Notes: generated by a model not told the origin, from the letters alone. A stretch of 64,000 nucleotides of DNA from Ophiosphaerella korrae (GCA_028456385.1 JALNQF010000165.1:33675-97674); one strand, 5' to 3'; counted from the first letter of the stretch, positions 18,938-32,193 are shown. Made by a program: numbers and translations.

Positions 18938-21870
18938 TCATGTACAAGCTCTTTTATGTAGATAAGAATCATCGATGCTGAAGCGTGTTATCAGGCTCCC
19001 GTTCACCGTTTCCAGTTTCCCGCTCACCGTCTCTCGCTTCGCGGTCCCTGCACCTGCACTAGCTTCTGCGCCTTCTCGGCCTAGCGCAAATTCACCATCC
19101 TCACGTCCGCGTCCGACTGCGTACCCAACTTTGTTCCCATCGTGCGCATCCTCGTGCTCGTATTCATGTGCGTTCTCCTGCCCCTTCTCAGGTGATTTCC
19201 TCTTGCGATTGATTCTCTGAGGTCCGAATGGTGGGATACCATGTGCAGAATTAGCATGCTCCCAAAAATGAGCTTCTGACTCGATTCGCGTTTCGCATAG
19301 AGGATGAGGACACATAGTAGGCAGCGCAATAAGTTGAGTAATGTGCGTTTTTATGTGCTTGTGGAGATCGTAAGTGTCGGGATATTATGCGAACCGATCG
19401 TGCAGTATCTTTTCCTCATTGCCTAAGCAAAATAGACAATGAGCCGCTACTACTACGACGCCGCCACGTCGGATAAGTCTGCAATAATCGTTAAGAGGCT
19501 TAAGATGATGGTACTCGAGGTGGGCGGTCTAAACCCGCTCTGACTTAGCCTAAAGATTGTGCTCGTAACAGTATTGCATGAATGTATGTGTTGTGTGTTC
19601 TGTAGGGATCCTATGTGCTGTAGAGACATGGTACGATAGACCATTTAGATGATTCATGACAACGTAGCAGCCTTTCTAGAGGCATTGTCTCGACTGATTT
19701 TGACGAAGGTGGTCTGTCACGTGCGAGACATAGAGCCGGCTGCTCTTGCCAGTAAAGCGATGGCTACAATTATTCCATAGACAAGCAGGGTGCTGGCGAA
19801 ACTGCTGCAACATAAGTTGCTCCGCTTCTTTTACTTTCTCCTGTCTGGCGCACTTAAGTAGATGTTTGTTCATCCTTTCAGGTCGTGTACTATATCGTTA
19901 GAAGCTTCACGAAGCTCTTGCGAAGCTTACTTACAGCTGTAAAGGACTCTTGCATACGCGACAACGATTCTCTTGGGTGGGCTCTGCATCCTGGTATGCA
20001 TAACGCGTTCGCGTTGGGCAAGCCCATCTCGTCAGTGGTTCCACAAGATCCTTCAAACGAATTATGTTCTCCTCTTCTTTCGATGATCCTGTTAGGGAGC
20101 AATCATCCTTTGAGAAGTCGTCATCGCTTTCTGTTGCGCTGCTAGAGTCATCCACGCTAAAAGCATCAGGATAAAGCATCATGGCAGCCTTTCGGCGGTG
20201 TGGCTCATGCTTTAAGAGTGCTTGTAAGTATCGTGAGGGCGACCGTGTAAGACAGGTCGAGTCCACGGGACTTGAGTCGCAAATGCCGTCCTTTATGAAG
20301 GTTTCCAATCGTTTGTGGTACATACGCTTCCGTGACTGGCGCCTGAATTCGTACTCCTATGCTGGAGAGAGTTCTGCTACAGTGATTGAACCATGCGGAG
20401 ACTCTGACAGCTTCGCCGTGAACCCGAATCTGTTCCGAATCGACTTATCAATGAGCTGCGCGCCTAGTGGCTTAGGTGCTAACAACTGTCTGCTAGACAT
20501 TATTAAAATATGGCTCTCGATAAAGTTCTTCTGCTATAGGCGACTATAGACAATACTCTGCGTGTCAATCCTGACGACAGATGACATGTAAGACTGCATG
20601 ATCTTATTGTTCGAGTGTCCCATAAGTTGCTGCCGATAGAGGTCCTAGATACTCCCTGCACTATATAAGTAAATCAGTAGCTTATGTAATTATCGCCGAC
20701 ATACCTTATATCGCATTCGCATAGCCTCGCCAGAAACAGTATGCAGTCAGTCTGTCTTTATATCTAGCTCTTTAACCTAAGCTCTTTATCTGATTACCGA
20801 AGCAGTTATAATTCCAGATATTATTATTAGATATCATTATGTCAGGACGCAAACTACGCATGACAGGTTATTTATCCTTACCTAACCTATAACAAAAGGT
20901 GTATCTTGTGGCGCCTGGCGGTATCTCTTTACTTTCTATATTATCTATAGACTCAACGTCTTCGAACACGCAGTCAGCTAGAGCTTGGGCAAGGAACCAA
21001 GTGACAGGGCAAAGGGCTCGATCGTGTGGCCATTCGTAGAGTACGAGACGTGGTCTAGTATATTAGTCAAGCTCCTCAACCTTTCGCTGTTATACTTACG
21101 CGTATTTCTAATTACTTCGATGTCCCTTACAATTACGAAGACATACTTGTAAAGCGAACCTAGTATAGTTAGTATTATCCTGCCGCATGACTATTACATT
21201 ACCGTAGAGTAGCCCTTTGTTGCTATTCTTCTACTCAACAGATTCTATGACTTCGCCTAGACGACTGCCCATGAAGGTCAATAGAAGCAGAGAGAATATG
21301 AGCTGTACGACTATACGCGAGTGAGGCGATTTGTACTCATTGTATACCAGCAGGAATCGCATAAGGTCTTGTGTGACCGCCAATAGGGCGATAGGCTTTT
21401 TGTATGCTCGTATAGAAAGATTCTTAGTCCTCAGTAACTCAAACTCGATAAGCTAGTTTAGTGAGTATTTTGTAAAGTTATAGTAACACGCGGCGATACA
21501 TATAGCAGCAAGTTTCTGATTCTGGGCGCTATTGTACTAGTAATTTGTGTGGAACTTAATAGCGCGTTTTAACACGGAAAGATAATTCCTAAGTATGACA
21601 TTAGTTATCTTCTCGTCGATCTGGCTAACGCTGCAACGAACAAGCTATCGCAGGAACAATTTGATGGTGTCTACAGAAGGCGCCTCCGGGAAAGGTACTA
21701 AGTCGTCGCATGTAACGTGCAGTATTTGTTCTGAGAAACTTAATCTAGTAAGCAGCTGAGCATCTCTTAGATTTATAACACTTACTTAGTCTATAGCTGT
21801 ATAATCGAGCGATAAGACTTCGCACTCGAAGGTATTAGACGTGATTCAACTTCAGCGCGTGTAGGAAGAG
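18938..21870 (-). pseudogene. DUF3435 tyrosine recombinase (Starship captain-like), broken by RIP-type stops
   Basis: Read right to left: near 21.87-21.4 kb an N-terminal SAM-like helical part (DTIKLFLR, stop, LVRCSVSQIDEKITNVILRN, then YLSVLKRAIKFHTN). The recombinase core follows: LLLLTFMGSRLGEVIES at about 21.24-21.29 kb (box I arginine), CKGHR, and ALCPVTWFLAQALADCVFED near 21.0 kb. CFWRGYANAI near 20.72 kb is the usual RRG box with one Arg changed to Trp. MGHSNNKIMQSYMSSVVRID at 20.62-20.56 kb carries the catalytic Tyr. The same frame runs on through 19.93 kb (C-terminal Ser/Asp/Glu-rich part and CRVCKS), then C2H2-like pieces (PACLWNNCSHRF; CLFCLGNEEK; MCPHPLCETRIESEAHFWEH), the standard tail of this family, and a basic end. 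Stops are mostly TAG/TAA at expected Gln codons. At least one intron is likely near 20.66-20.70 kb. It is not functional as it stands. Confidence 0.82.
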
Positions 21871-23164
21871 AGGTTGTGACTTATGTGTCCTTTGCACGTT
21901 CCTGCAGGTCGCTAACAAACGTCGAGTGTGTGCCTCGCTTCCGACCTATCCTCTGATGCGCGATTGCAGCTGAATTCAAGTGTCGTCGTCGTCGCGGTGA
22001 ATTAGGGCAATGAGCAATTAGGCTGATCTGCAGCTATGATCATGAAGGAAAGGAGGAGGAGGAGGAGGAGGAGGAGGATAAGTATGGCGCACGCTCATGT
22101 TCCCCCCTATGCGCCGCTTGCACAGCAGACCCCAATGCCCAATGCGCACATGGCTAAGGGTGCCTTGTTGCTTATGTCTGCTAAAAGCTGTAAACAGGAT
22201 CGTGGTGGGCAGGCGGCACAGCTAAAGTAGTTGCACGCGCCCGGTTGAACTTCAGAACACCAGCGCCTAACAACCGTTTCCAGAGAGCGACTAAAGCAAA
22301 TAACCCGTAAACGGTACCTCGAAATCTGGTTGATCAGACAAGTGAACTAGCACTCAATTGTTCATATATTGTCGTTTTCTTCCAAACAACCGTTTCTAGT
22401 AGCGCGTCTCCCGTTTTCGGTATCGCGCATTTAAGCGCTATACTTGTAAGCTAGGCTTATACATTTCTATTTTACTTTCTTATACTATCTAAATTATAGG
22501 TTTACAATAAACTTAGGGCGTAGTATGTATATCTATTACACGCTTATCTTTCGCCCCCTAAGGTATAATCTAGTTGTCAGATTTGAAGGAGGTTATAGCA
22601 GTTTGATAAAAAGGCTTTTTCGTAACGGCCATGTGAGGGCCTTGTTGGAGAGGGATACTGAGGCTTTCAGAAAAGCCCTTTTTCAGATTGATCACCTATG
22701 ACTTGATGGCACTGGGTATGAACTGAGTGGATTGATCCTGCTGTCTATCTCTGGCCCTGCGCTCTATCTATGTATCTGCGATGCGGCGGTCTCGGCTGGG
22801 TCTCTCGAGACGGCGGCGAGCCGGATCCTCAACACCCCTTCTGTTGAGGTGCTGGTTTCTTTGTTGTATTAGTCGTGCTGACGTAGTCCATCTCCTTGCA
22901 TGTGAGATTCTTTGTTCGATTCCTTTGTTCGTGAAGGTCGAGGCTGCGATCCTTTCAGCTGCGGCGGGGTTGGCGGCTTGGCGATCGCACATGTGATCGC
23001 GCATCTAATCGCGCATCGAGCATCTGATCGTGCAACTCATCTAACACTAGTAGCCTACTATTACACTTTAATATATATATTCTACTTCTCTTTTACTCTT
23101 TTTTATAACACTATAGCTCCTAGAAAGCGTATTTAAGACTTATTATACCTACGTATCTTTACAT
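21871..23164. other. Transition zone between gene region and RIP block
   Basis: No gene is supported. A 14-bp direct repeat ACAACCGTTTC(C/T)AG occurs at 22270-22283 and 22386-22399, in the region where the 5' end of a captain-led element would be expected. Composition drops to AT-rich at about 22.44-22.56 kb, rises again at 22.58-23.0 kb (including a GC-rich stretch with short ATCGCGCATC-type repeats at 22981-23036), then falls for good at about 23.05 kb. The frames at 22768-23004 are shadows of each other. Confidence 0.5.
22051..22078. repeat. AGG trinucleotide microsatellite
   Basis: About nine copies of AGG. It produces an artificial poly-Arg frame at 22036-22230, which I do not regard as a gene. 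Confidence 0.9.
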
Positions 23165-23169
23165 AATAA

Positions 23170-23598
23170 TGTTACGGGCCTCCTGTCGTCGACTATAGGT
23201 GCCTGTCTCGAAGGGGGTTAGTGGATCACGAGGTGATAGTAAAAGCTCGGGGGTAATCTGTAATAACTGTAAACAATAGAAGATGTTTTGCAACTGTCTT
23301 GTATTGGCGTTCCGTAGTCAAAGGATTGAATTGCCGATGCCATCCTAATGATGCGCATCCTACTGACTATATACTCCTCGTGATCTGTAATCTGTAGCTG
23401 CTAAGATAAACGGATCACAGATCGTCCTAATCTATAATCTATAGCTACTAAGAGTCTACAGATTACAGATTAGTCTATGTGTCCTAGTTGTGTGTTGTTT
23501 CCTAATTAAGATTATTACCCCGCTCGTCCTATGCTTTGTTAGCAACCAAGTTAGGGCTAATTAGTTCTATCTCGATTTCTTCTATTACACCTATAATA
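23170..23598 (-). repeat. LTR of family A copy 1 (left; 3' LTR in element sense)
   Basis: 429 bp, starting TGTTACGGGCC and ending CCTATAATA. It contains a hairpin: CTAATCTATAATCTATAG pairs with CTACAGATTACAGATTAG a few bases on. It is clearly less mutated than its partner at 29773. Confidence 0.9.
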
Positions 23599-26500
23599 CT
23601 ATCTCCCCTTCTAGGCGGGTCCTAGTTCTCCTATCCTAGAGCTAGAGTTATTAGTCTAGTTTCTTCGTCAATGTAGAGTTCTTTATCCTCCCTTATAACT
23701 ATTTTATCTACACGTTGTTACTACCTCCTTACTAATCGCGTACTACGCAATAGTATTAAAATATTTCCTTGTTCTTATTGTACTTCTCCTAAATTAAATC
23801 CTAAATCCCTTCCTTGTATTATTTCTACAAACAATAGTAGAGCTTATAAAGTATATATTCGTGCGAACATACGTAGTTCTTATAATGTGTCTAGTGTTTC
23901 TCTATCTAAGTGTACGTTTATTATACTTATTCTTACGTCTAGGCTTAATAATAATAGGGAAAGCTATTAACTAGACTTAAGAGAAATTACTATCTTAAAT
24001 TATAGAGGCTAAAGCTAAGTATAAGCGTATCTAGGAGCTTACGTAAAGTAAGCTAGTAAAGAATTAAACTTATCTCTCTTATCTTTGTAAAATAAAGGCC
24101 TTAAATAATAAGAAATTAGCTAAGTAGTTAGTAGCTCTAGAAGCTAAGCTAGATCTAGATAAGGCGTTTAGTGTTGCTGTAGCAGGTCTTGCGCTAGACG
24201 TCTCTATCGTCTCTTTATCTATTGTTAGTAATATTAGTTCTCTTAGTTTACTACTAGGCGTTCTAGAGGGTTTTAACTTTAGAACTCCTCTAGTTTCTTA
24301 AGGTAATTAAGATTGTCCTCTAGTTTCTATATTTTCTCCTATAGTTATCCTTTTTCGTCTATACCTATCTATTCTACTATATAGTAGTTTTTTCTATTAT
24401 AGAACTAGTGTGCTAGGATTTTCTTAACTTCCTATTCTTCTTATTCTCTATACGTATCTACTTTGTACACTAGTAGTTCTACGTTTTATAGTACTTGTTC
24501 TAGTAGGGCTATATAGAATATTAGGTATATCCTTATCTTGTTTAGTAGCTTTAATTTGAATATAACTAGTGTAACTTCTTTCTTGATTTTGTATAGTCTT
24601 ATCTTAACGTAGTCTAATTTTAAACTAGGTTGTTTACTTTTAATATTCTTTCGTACTAACTATACTCTTTCTCTCTCTCTAAATTAGAGTCCTTCTTTAT
24701 ACTTCTTATTATAGTACTTTACTATTTAATTATATAGGAACTCTATATCTTATCTTAGTTAGTTATATATATCTCTAAGTCTATTAGTAAAGTTTTTTCC
24801 TTTTAGAGACTAAGATATTTATTCTCTTAGTGTTTAGTATATATTAGGCTTAAATCTATAGTTCGCGAAGAAGAGTAATACTCTTATTACTATATTCTTT
24901 ACGCTGTTGTATACTAACTGTGCTATAAGTAGTAACTATACCTAATTGTTCTAGTTGTAGTTAAGGTAGCATCTTAAGTACTATTCTACTATCTAATTTA
25001 TTCGTTCTAATTATCTATTTGTTTATAAGCGATATACTATAGACATTGCGTACTATATTCTTAATTGCGCTATTATCGTTCCCTATAGTTTTAATATAAA
25101 TTGTACATCTCTATCTATAATAATCTTATCTAGTAGTCTATATTAACTAATTATAGTTCCTATAACCTAATATATAGTAACTTCTATCTTACTCTTCTCT
25201 TTATATAGCCTAAAGTATATATACTTTGTAAGCTTATTAACTATTATTAGGATTCTATTATACTTAACTCCTAATATTAAGTCTTTAGACTTAAGTAACT
25301 TTATAATAAAGTCTATTATAATAACTCCCTATAGTTATCTTAGTGCTTCTACTAGTTGTAGTATTCTATATAGTATATATCTATTGTGTTTATTCCTTTA
25401 ATATTCTATATAGTCTCGTAGTACTTCTATTACTAGTTGTCTTGCTTTTAGAATATAGTAGTCTCGTAGTAGTCTATCTAATGTTTTTTTAATACCTTAG
25501 TAACTATATACTAGTAATTTATAGAATTGTTATATAAATTCCCTTTAAATTTTTCCTAGAATATATATTCTTCTATATACTTGTACAAATCTATCTTAGA
25601 TTTTAAGTTTCTCTATTTCTTTAGATACTTCTTGTATTATTTTCTAAATTTATTTGTTTAGCTTGTTGCTTATCTTCTTAAGTATTGCAGCTATCTTAGG
25701 TATGTTTAGGACTAAATGTCCTTCCTTGTTCTTAACTAGAACTATACTAGTAGCGCTTACTTCTTCTTGTAAATCTAGTCTTCTACTTAGAGTATCTATA
25801 AATTAGTTGTCTTTCCTTTTTGTGTATATTATTTCTATATTAAATATTAATAGAAACTCCTACTATCTTGTATAGCGTTGTAATAGCTCTTTATTTATTA
25901 TAAATCCTATAAGATTCTTGTAGTCTGTGTAAACTTTTGTTTAGTGCTTTGCTCCTTGTAGGTATACTCTCTATTATTTAAATACTTTGTAGATTACTAG
26001 TATCTCTTTGTTATAGATTAGGTAATTAAGTTCTACTATTTTTATCTTCTTAGAGAAGTATTTAACTAAGTATTCCTTTTTAGTCTCTAGGTCTTCTTGT
26101 ATTAGTGCTATTCTATAGACTAAGTTTAATGCGTCTGTTTTTACTATTACTAGTAGTTCTAGGTTATATATTCTAATAACTAGGTTTTCTATAAACTTCT
26201 TTTTTATTCTTTTAAATACCTTATCGCATTCCTTTGTCTATTTAAATAGCGTATCTTTTTTTATAAGTCTTGTAATTAGCTCTATATCTTTAGAGTATCT
26301 TACTATTAACTTTCTATAAAAGTTAGCTAGCCTATAAAATTACTATACCTCTTTTAGGTTCTTTAGTGTTAGCTATTCGTTAATTAAGTTAATCTTTTCT
26401 AGGTTAATCTTGATTTTTCTTAGTTTAATAATAAATCTAAGGAAATCTATTTCCTTTGTATAGAACTCGTATTTTCTTATCTTAAGGAATATTTTAGCTT

Positions 26501-29500
26501 CTACTAGTTTCTTTAGCACTTTATGTACATGTTGCACGTATTCTTCTTCTATTTCTAAGAATATAAGGATGTCGTCTAAGTACGTAAATGTAAATATATC
26601 TAAGTATTCTCTTAGTACTATATTAATTCTCTCCTAGAATGCTGCTAGTGCGTTTATTAAACTAAATAGTATAACTAAGTATTTGTATAGTCTATATTGT
26701 GTTCTAAACGCTATTTTCTACTTGTCTCCTTTCTTAATTCTAATCTAGTAGTATACGTTTTATATATCTAGTTTTGTAAAGATCTTTGCTCTTTGTAGCC
26801 TATCTTGTATTTTATCTATTTGTAGTAGTAGGTATTAGTTCTTGTTTGTAATTACGTTAGTTTTTCTAAAATCTACGTAGAGTCTTTTATTACTTGTCCC
26901 TTTTTTATCTATAAATATTAATCTATGTACTACTAAGGATTTAGATTCTCTTATCTATCCTTTCTTTATTACATTTTGTATAAATAATTGTTTAATCTTA
27001 GATTCTTCTTCTATTTTTTAGTAGACTAGACTCTATTTTACGTTCTTTTCTTCTTCTAGTTCTATTGCTAAGTCCTATAGTTAGTGTTCTAGAAGGTAAT
27101 CTTTTAGTTCTATAAGCTACTTTTCCTATTTCTTGTATTCTTCTAGGAATTCTCCCTTGTAGGTGCTTATGTTAGCTTTTAGCATGTCTGTTTTATTGTA
27201 ACTAATTTTTTTTATTCTCTAATTAATGTATAGGTTAGTTATCTATAACTATAGTATACCTAATATTATATCTTGTTTATTATTAATTGTCGTTATATCT
27301 ATAACTATATTCTAGATTTCTAGTCCTTCTAACTTTAGTGTTAAGGGTACTGTCTCGAACTGTATAAGTTCTTAGAATAGTTTTCCTTTAATTGTACTTA
27401 GTTGTTAAAGGTATTTCTTTGTTGTATACTTTATTCTCTATGTTTCTACAAACTTCTTTAATATAAAGTTTCTTGTAGCTCTACTATTAATTATTAATTA
27501 TACTTTCTTTTTTTAGTATATACCTATTTTCGTAATATATAGGCCTCTTATACCTTCTAGCCTTTCTTGCTTTAGTAATTTATTAAATTGTCTGTCTTTC
27601 TAAGGCTATAGGCCTACTTTAAGTTTATATTCTTTGTATTTTAGACACTTGTTGTATATATATTTGTACTATAGTCTTCTTTAGACGCATTTCTTAGATA
27701 ATTTTAGGCTAGGTCTTACTACTATATATTTATCTTCTAGGATTATTTCTTATCCTTAGATATCTTCTACTATAATTACTCTTGTGTAGTTATAGCCTCT
27801 TCTCTTTATAGGCTATACGTTGTTATTTACTTTAGAGTTTCTATGTATAATGCAATTCTTATCTAGGTATAATATCTATAATACTTTAAAGTGTACTAGG
27901 TGTTTTAGGTCTATTATTTTATTATCCCCCTCTTAGTATTTACTTCTATTAGGTATATCTATTGTTAGGATATAGTACACTACTAGTACTCTTAGTGTGT
28001 AGGCTTTGTTAATCTATCGCGTCTCTCTTGCGAGGTATTACTATTCTTTTTATGTAGGTATTCTTCTTACTATAACTATATATTACTTTATCTATTCTTA
28101 AAATAGTATAAACTTTATTTCTTTAGGATTGCGTTCTTTCTAGTCTTCGTACGCTTTCTCTATACTTATAACTAGTAAGTATTTCTAAATAAACTTCTAT
28201 TCTTTGTCTCGTTCCTCTATATCTATTATAGTATAGCTATTATAACTATATATTGTTAGCTAGGTATACTCTATATCTCTTATACTAACTTATCTCTTGC
28301 TTCCTTATAGTCCTTTAGAGGGAGCTATAGTAGTCTCTTTATTTAGTGCTAGTCTATTAGCCTAGATTAATAGTACTAGGGGCTCTTCCCCTTCTAAATC
28401 TTCTATTAGTAGGTCTATTACTTAAGCTATCTCTTTTAGCTAAGCTTTTGTTCTTTCTTTTATTACTACTACTCTATTTCTCTATTATAAGAAATATCCT
28501 ACTCCCTACTTACTAGAAAGATATATATAGTAGTTATCTTTGTAACAAAAGGTCTAATAGAGTATTGCGTGTTATATTTCTTTGCTCCTAGCTACCTTCT
28601 CCTAAGGTTTAGCCTATACTTATAGTACTTCCTTCTTTTTCTCTATTGTCTTTAACTAAGCTTCTTTATCTTTTTTATAGTCTTTATTTTTGTAGCTGTT
28701 TATAAAGTGTCCTAGTTTCTTATATTTATAGTATACTATATCCTTCTTTTTTTTAGATTAGTAGTCTTTTATATAGTAGCCTAGTTTACTATAGTTAAAG
28801 TACGTAAAGTCTTTATTCTTTCTCTTTTTCTTATCCTTGTTTACATTAAGGATTATAGGATCTCTAGTATCCTAGTTCCTAGTTTAGTTACTATACTTAT
28901 TCTTCTTCTATTCTTAAAGATCGTTGTTAATTTGTATTACTTACTACTTTAGGGCTTCTAGTGTCCTTAGTTTCTCTATGTGTATTATTTTATATTAGAT
29001 TTTTAAGTTTAATCCTTGTTTAAATCGTAATATTAATGCTAACTTATTTTATTCTGTGTTTTAGGATAGTTATTTAAATTGTAATATATACTTAGGAATA
29101 CTCTAGGTCTATATAAGCTTTTCTAGCTATTCTTTAGCTTGTTAGGTGACGTCTGTATCCCTAAATACTGCTCGCATTCGTTTAGTAAAGTACTCGTAAC
29201 TTCTAAAAATAGCTCTAGTTTTATCCTTCTAGGTTATTAGAGAGTGCGTTATATAATCTATCTAGTAAGGTTTATACTATCTTATTGCGTCTTCTTTAAG
29301 ATGTAATCCAATGTATATTACCTTCTTTTCTTCTATATTAAAGTGTAGTACTTGTATATCTATCTAGAGTTGTACTAAGGCTATAAAGGGTCTTAGTTTC
29401 TCCCTTGTTCTATTAAACTTCTTAAGGACAGGTATCTTTAGTAGCTTCTTTGTAGCACTTATTGCTAGACGTTGTATAATTAACTCTATCTAATTCTATC

Positions 29501-29772
29501 CTTTAATAATAGCTTTAATCTATACCTTGTTTTGTTTCGCGTAATCCTATAGTTCTTTATTCTACGTTTCTAAGGCGTTGATTACTATTTTTATATCTTC
29601 CTTATCTAAGATTAAGTTGTTAATTTAGTCCTTAATTGTTTCTTATATAGTGCTGTTAGACTTATAACTACTCTTAGGGGCTTTACTTATTTTAGTTAAA
29701 CTTTCTACTATTATGTTAGCTAGACTGCGCGCTACTTACGCTTTGCTTCTCGTAATAACTAAATTAGTAAGG

Positions 29773-30201
29773 TGTTATAGGCCTCTTGTTGTTAACTATA
29801 GGTGCCTATCTCGAAGAGAGTTAGTAGATTACAAGGTAATAGTAAAAGCTTAAGAGTAATCTATAATAACTATAAACAATAGAAGATGTTTTGTAACTGT
29901 CTTGTATTAGCGTTCTGTAGTTAAAGGATTGAATTGCTAATACTATCCTAATAATACGCATCTTACTAACTATATACTCCTCGTAATCTATAATCTATAG
30001 CTGCTAAGATAAATAGATTATAGATTGTCTTAATCTATAATCTATAGCTACTAAGAGTCTATAGATTATAGATTAGTCTATGTGTCCTAGTTGTGTGTTG
30101 TTTCCTAATTAAGATTATTACCCCGCTCGTCCTATGCTTCGTTAGCAACTAAGTTAGGGCTAATTAGTTCTATCTCGATTTCTTCTATTATACCTATAAC
30201 A
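29773..30201 (-). repeat. LTR of family A copy 1 (right; 5' LTR in element sense)
   Basis: 429 bp, starting TGTTATAGGCC and ending CCTATAACA. It differs from the left LTR almost only by C-to-T and G-to-A changes. Confidence 0.9.
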
Positions 30202-30206
30202 AATAA

Positions 30207-31802
30207 GAAGCTATACTAGTCCTACTTACTACTATAAAATATAAGAGCTAGCTTTTATTAAGTAAATATAAGTAGTTCTAATATATAATAAAGCTTTAGA
30301 GAGAGTAAGTTATAATAAAAAACTATATTAATTTACTACTAAGTATAACTAGCTTTTCTAAGACAATATTAAGCGTTCTTATTATTAGTAAACTATTCTC
30401 TTCTACGCCTTTAGTATTCTAGATTAAATTATTTCTCTAGTAGTTTACTAAAATACGTACTAAAAATATAAAGATAAGAATTACTAATATTACTATTATA
30501 AACTACTTATACTACTTAAAGTAAGTAATCTAATTACTTATAAACTCTTAGTATAGTAAAGTTAAGATAAAAAATCTTAAGAAAACTATACTTAACTTAA
30601 TAAAGTAAAAGCAGGTTACTATAATAGATATTACTTAGAATAGTATTTAATTCTTATAAGCTTATAATAAGTATTAATACTTTTATTTATATAAATATTA
30701 TTAGCTAGTGTTCTTTATTAAGCTCTTTACTAACTTAAGTACTTATCTTAGTAAGATTATTAAATCTAACTAGTATAATAAAAGTAATAAAAGGTTATAA
30801 TATTATAATATTAACTTAATATATAATAAAATAAGTAAATACATAATTAATATTTAGCTATAGTACTAAAAGTATAATTACTTAAATAAGAAGTTAATAT
30901 ACATACGCTATAGCTACTTAATATTAGTATAATAATATAAATAGCTTTACTTTCTAACTATATAAGAGTCTATATAATAGATTATTATACTCTATTATAC
31001 TTTTTCTTACTTTATTACTAGTAGACTAAGTCTTTAAAAAGATTAACTCTTTTAATAATCTTAATACTATAAAGTCTAAGTATAAAGATAATTATATTAT
31101 TTACTAATATAAAGAATAAGTAAAATTTCTCTTTATATTATAAGAAATTAATAAATTAAGAAAAATATCTTTAACTAATATACTAAAGAGGCTAAGTTAG
31201 TAAGCTAGCTATAAAGAAACTCTAACTACTTACTTTTTCTAGAGAAATTTTACCTAATATATAAATTATACGTTTTCTTATTTATATAACTATTATTAGC
31301 TTAAATTAATATAGAGCTTTATCTTTAGATAAAATAGAGAAGAATAAAGTATACTAATAATAATATAATAAAATACTATATTATAAGTACTTAAGATATT
31401 AATAGCTAAGCTATTATTTATAATTAACTTTAGTAGCTTAATAAAATTAATTAATTAGTCTCTATAAAGTTAAAGAGAAATATTAATATACTAAAGCTAC
31501 TTAGATCTTAGCTTACAAATCTACTACTAAGAGTAACTAAAAGACTTAATATTAATAATATTTTAGAAGATAAGAATAGTCTTATAGTATATAAACTTAA
31601 GCTAACTACTTTCTAAAAAGCTAGCTATAGATACTAGTTTAGATAAAAAGCTTATTAACTTCTAAAAATTCTTAGTACTTACTATTAAAGTATCTTTATA
31701 TACTATTAAAATTTAAGCCTAGTTATAGGTTTATAGTTAGTCTACTTTATCTAAAAAGTTATTATAACTCTAAAGACGTACTTCTCTTTTATATAATCCT
31801 AG
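30207..31802. other. AT-rich RIP relic, unassigned
   Basis: Saturated with TA, with no frame over about 60 codons. I could not match it to the LTR families. It is the older sequence into which copy 1 (left) and family B (right) inserted. With the inserts removed it would be continuous with 45609 onward. Confidence 0.5.
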
Positions 31803-31807
31803 ACCTA

Positions 31808-32193
31808 TATTACAATACTAAGTAGTAAGTAAGCTATTATATTACACGCAATTAGGCTAGGCAATACAGCGTAGTAAAACACGTAACTATTTAGTAGTAA
31901 ACGCTCTAGAGTAAGCGCTTAGGAATAAACGCTAGATAGTAAGTATATAGGAACGCTAATAGACCTTTATAGACTATTGTATTTAATCTCTTCTTTACCT
32001 CTTATCCTAATAGAGTATTATAACTAATACTTTAATTAGATTCTTATCTACTTATTAATACTTATATACCTTATAATACTCTAATAAGAGCTAACTATTA
32101 ATTAAGCTAAGTAACTAACTTATTTATTAACCTCGCCTATCTTATAGAAGCCTACTTACCCTTATTACCTTTACTAGTTCTAAGGTCTTAACA
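31808..32193 (+). repeat. Family B left LTR
   Basis: 386 bp, starting TATTACAATACTAAG and ending GTCTTAACA. It has one copy of the 14-bp unit ACGCTCTAGAGTAA. Confidence 0.85.

Larger units (their letters stand above)
23170..30201 (-). mobile_element. Ty3/gypsy LTR retrotransposon, family A copy 1, RIP-degraded
   Basis: Full-length element of 7032 bp coding on the minus strand. LTRs of 429 bp lie at 23170-23598 and 29773-30201; both start TGTTA on the plus strand. The 5-bp target duplication AATAA is exact at 23165-23169 and 30202-30206. A polypurine tract (GGGGAGATAG on the minus strand) abuts the left LTR. Reading the minus strand, relics occur in the usual order: gag zinc knuckles near 28.69-28.80 kb, the reverse transcriptase YLDDIL motif near 26.57 kb, and an integrase relic farther left (about 25.5 kb). 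The order gag, RT, RNase H, integrase puts it in Ty3/gypsy. Stops are so dense that no frame is usable. It is dead unless helped in trans. Confidence 0.9.

Noticed and set aside
22036..22230. Plus-strand frame with poly-Arg
   Set aside because: It is produced by the AGG microsatellite; there is no domain or promoter.
22768..23004. Arg/Ala-rich minus-strand frame resembling a retroelement gag start
   Set aside because: It is short, its opposite strand is equally open, and no neighbouring retroelement relic continues from it.
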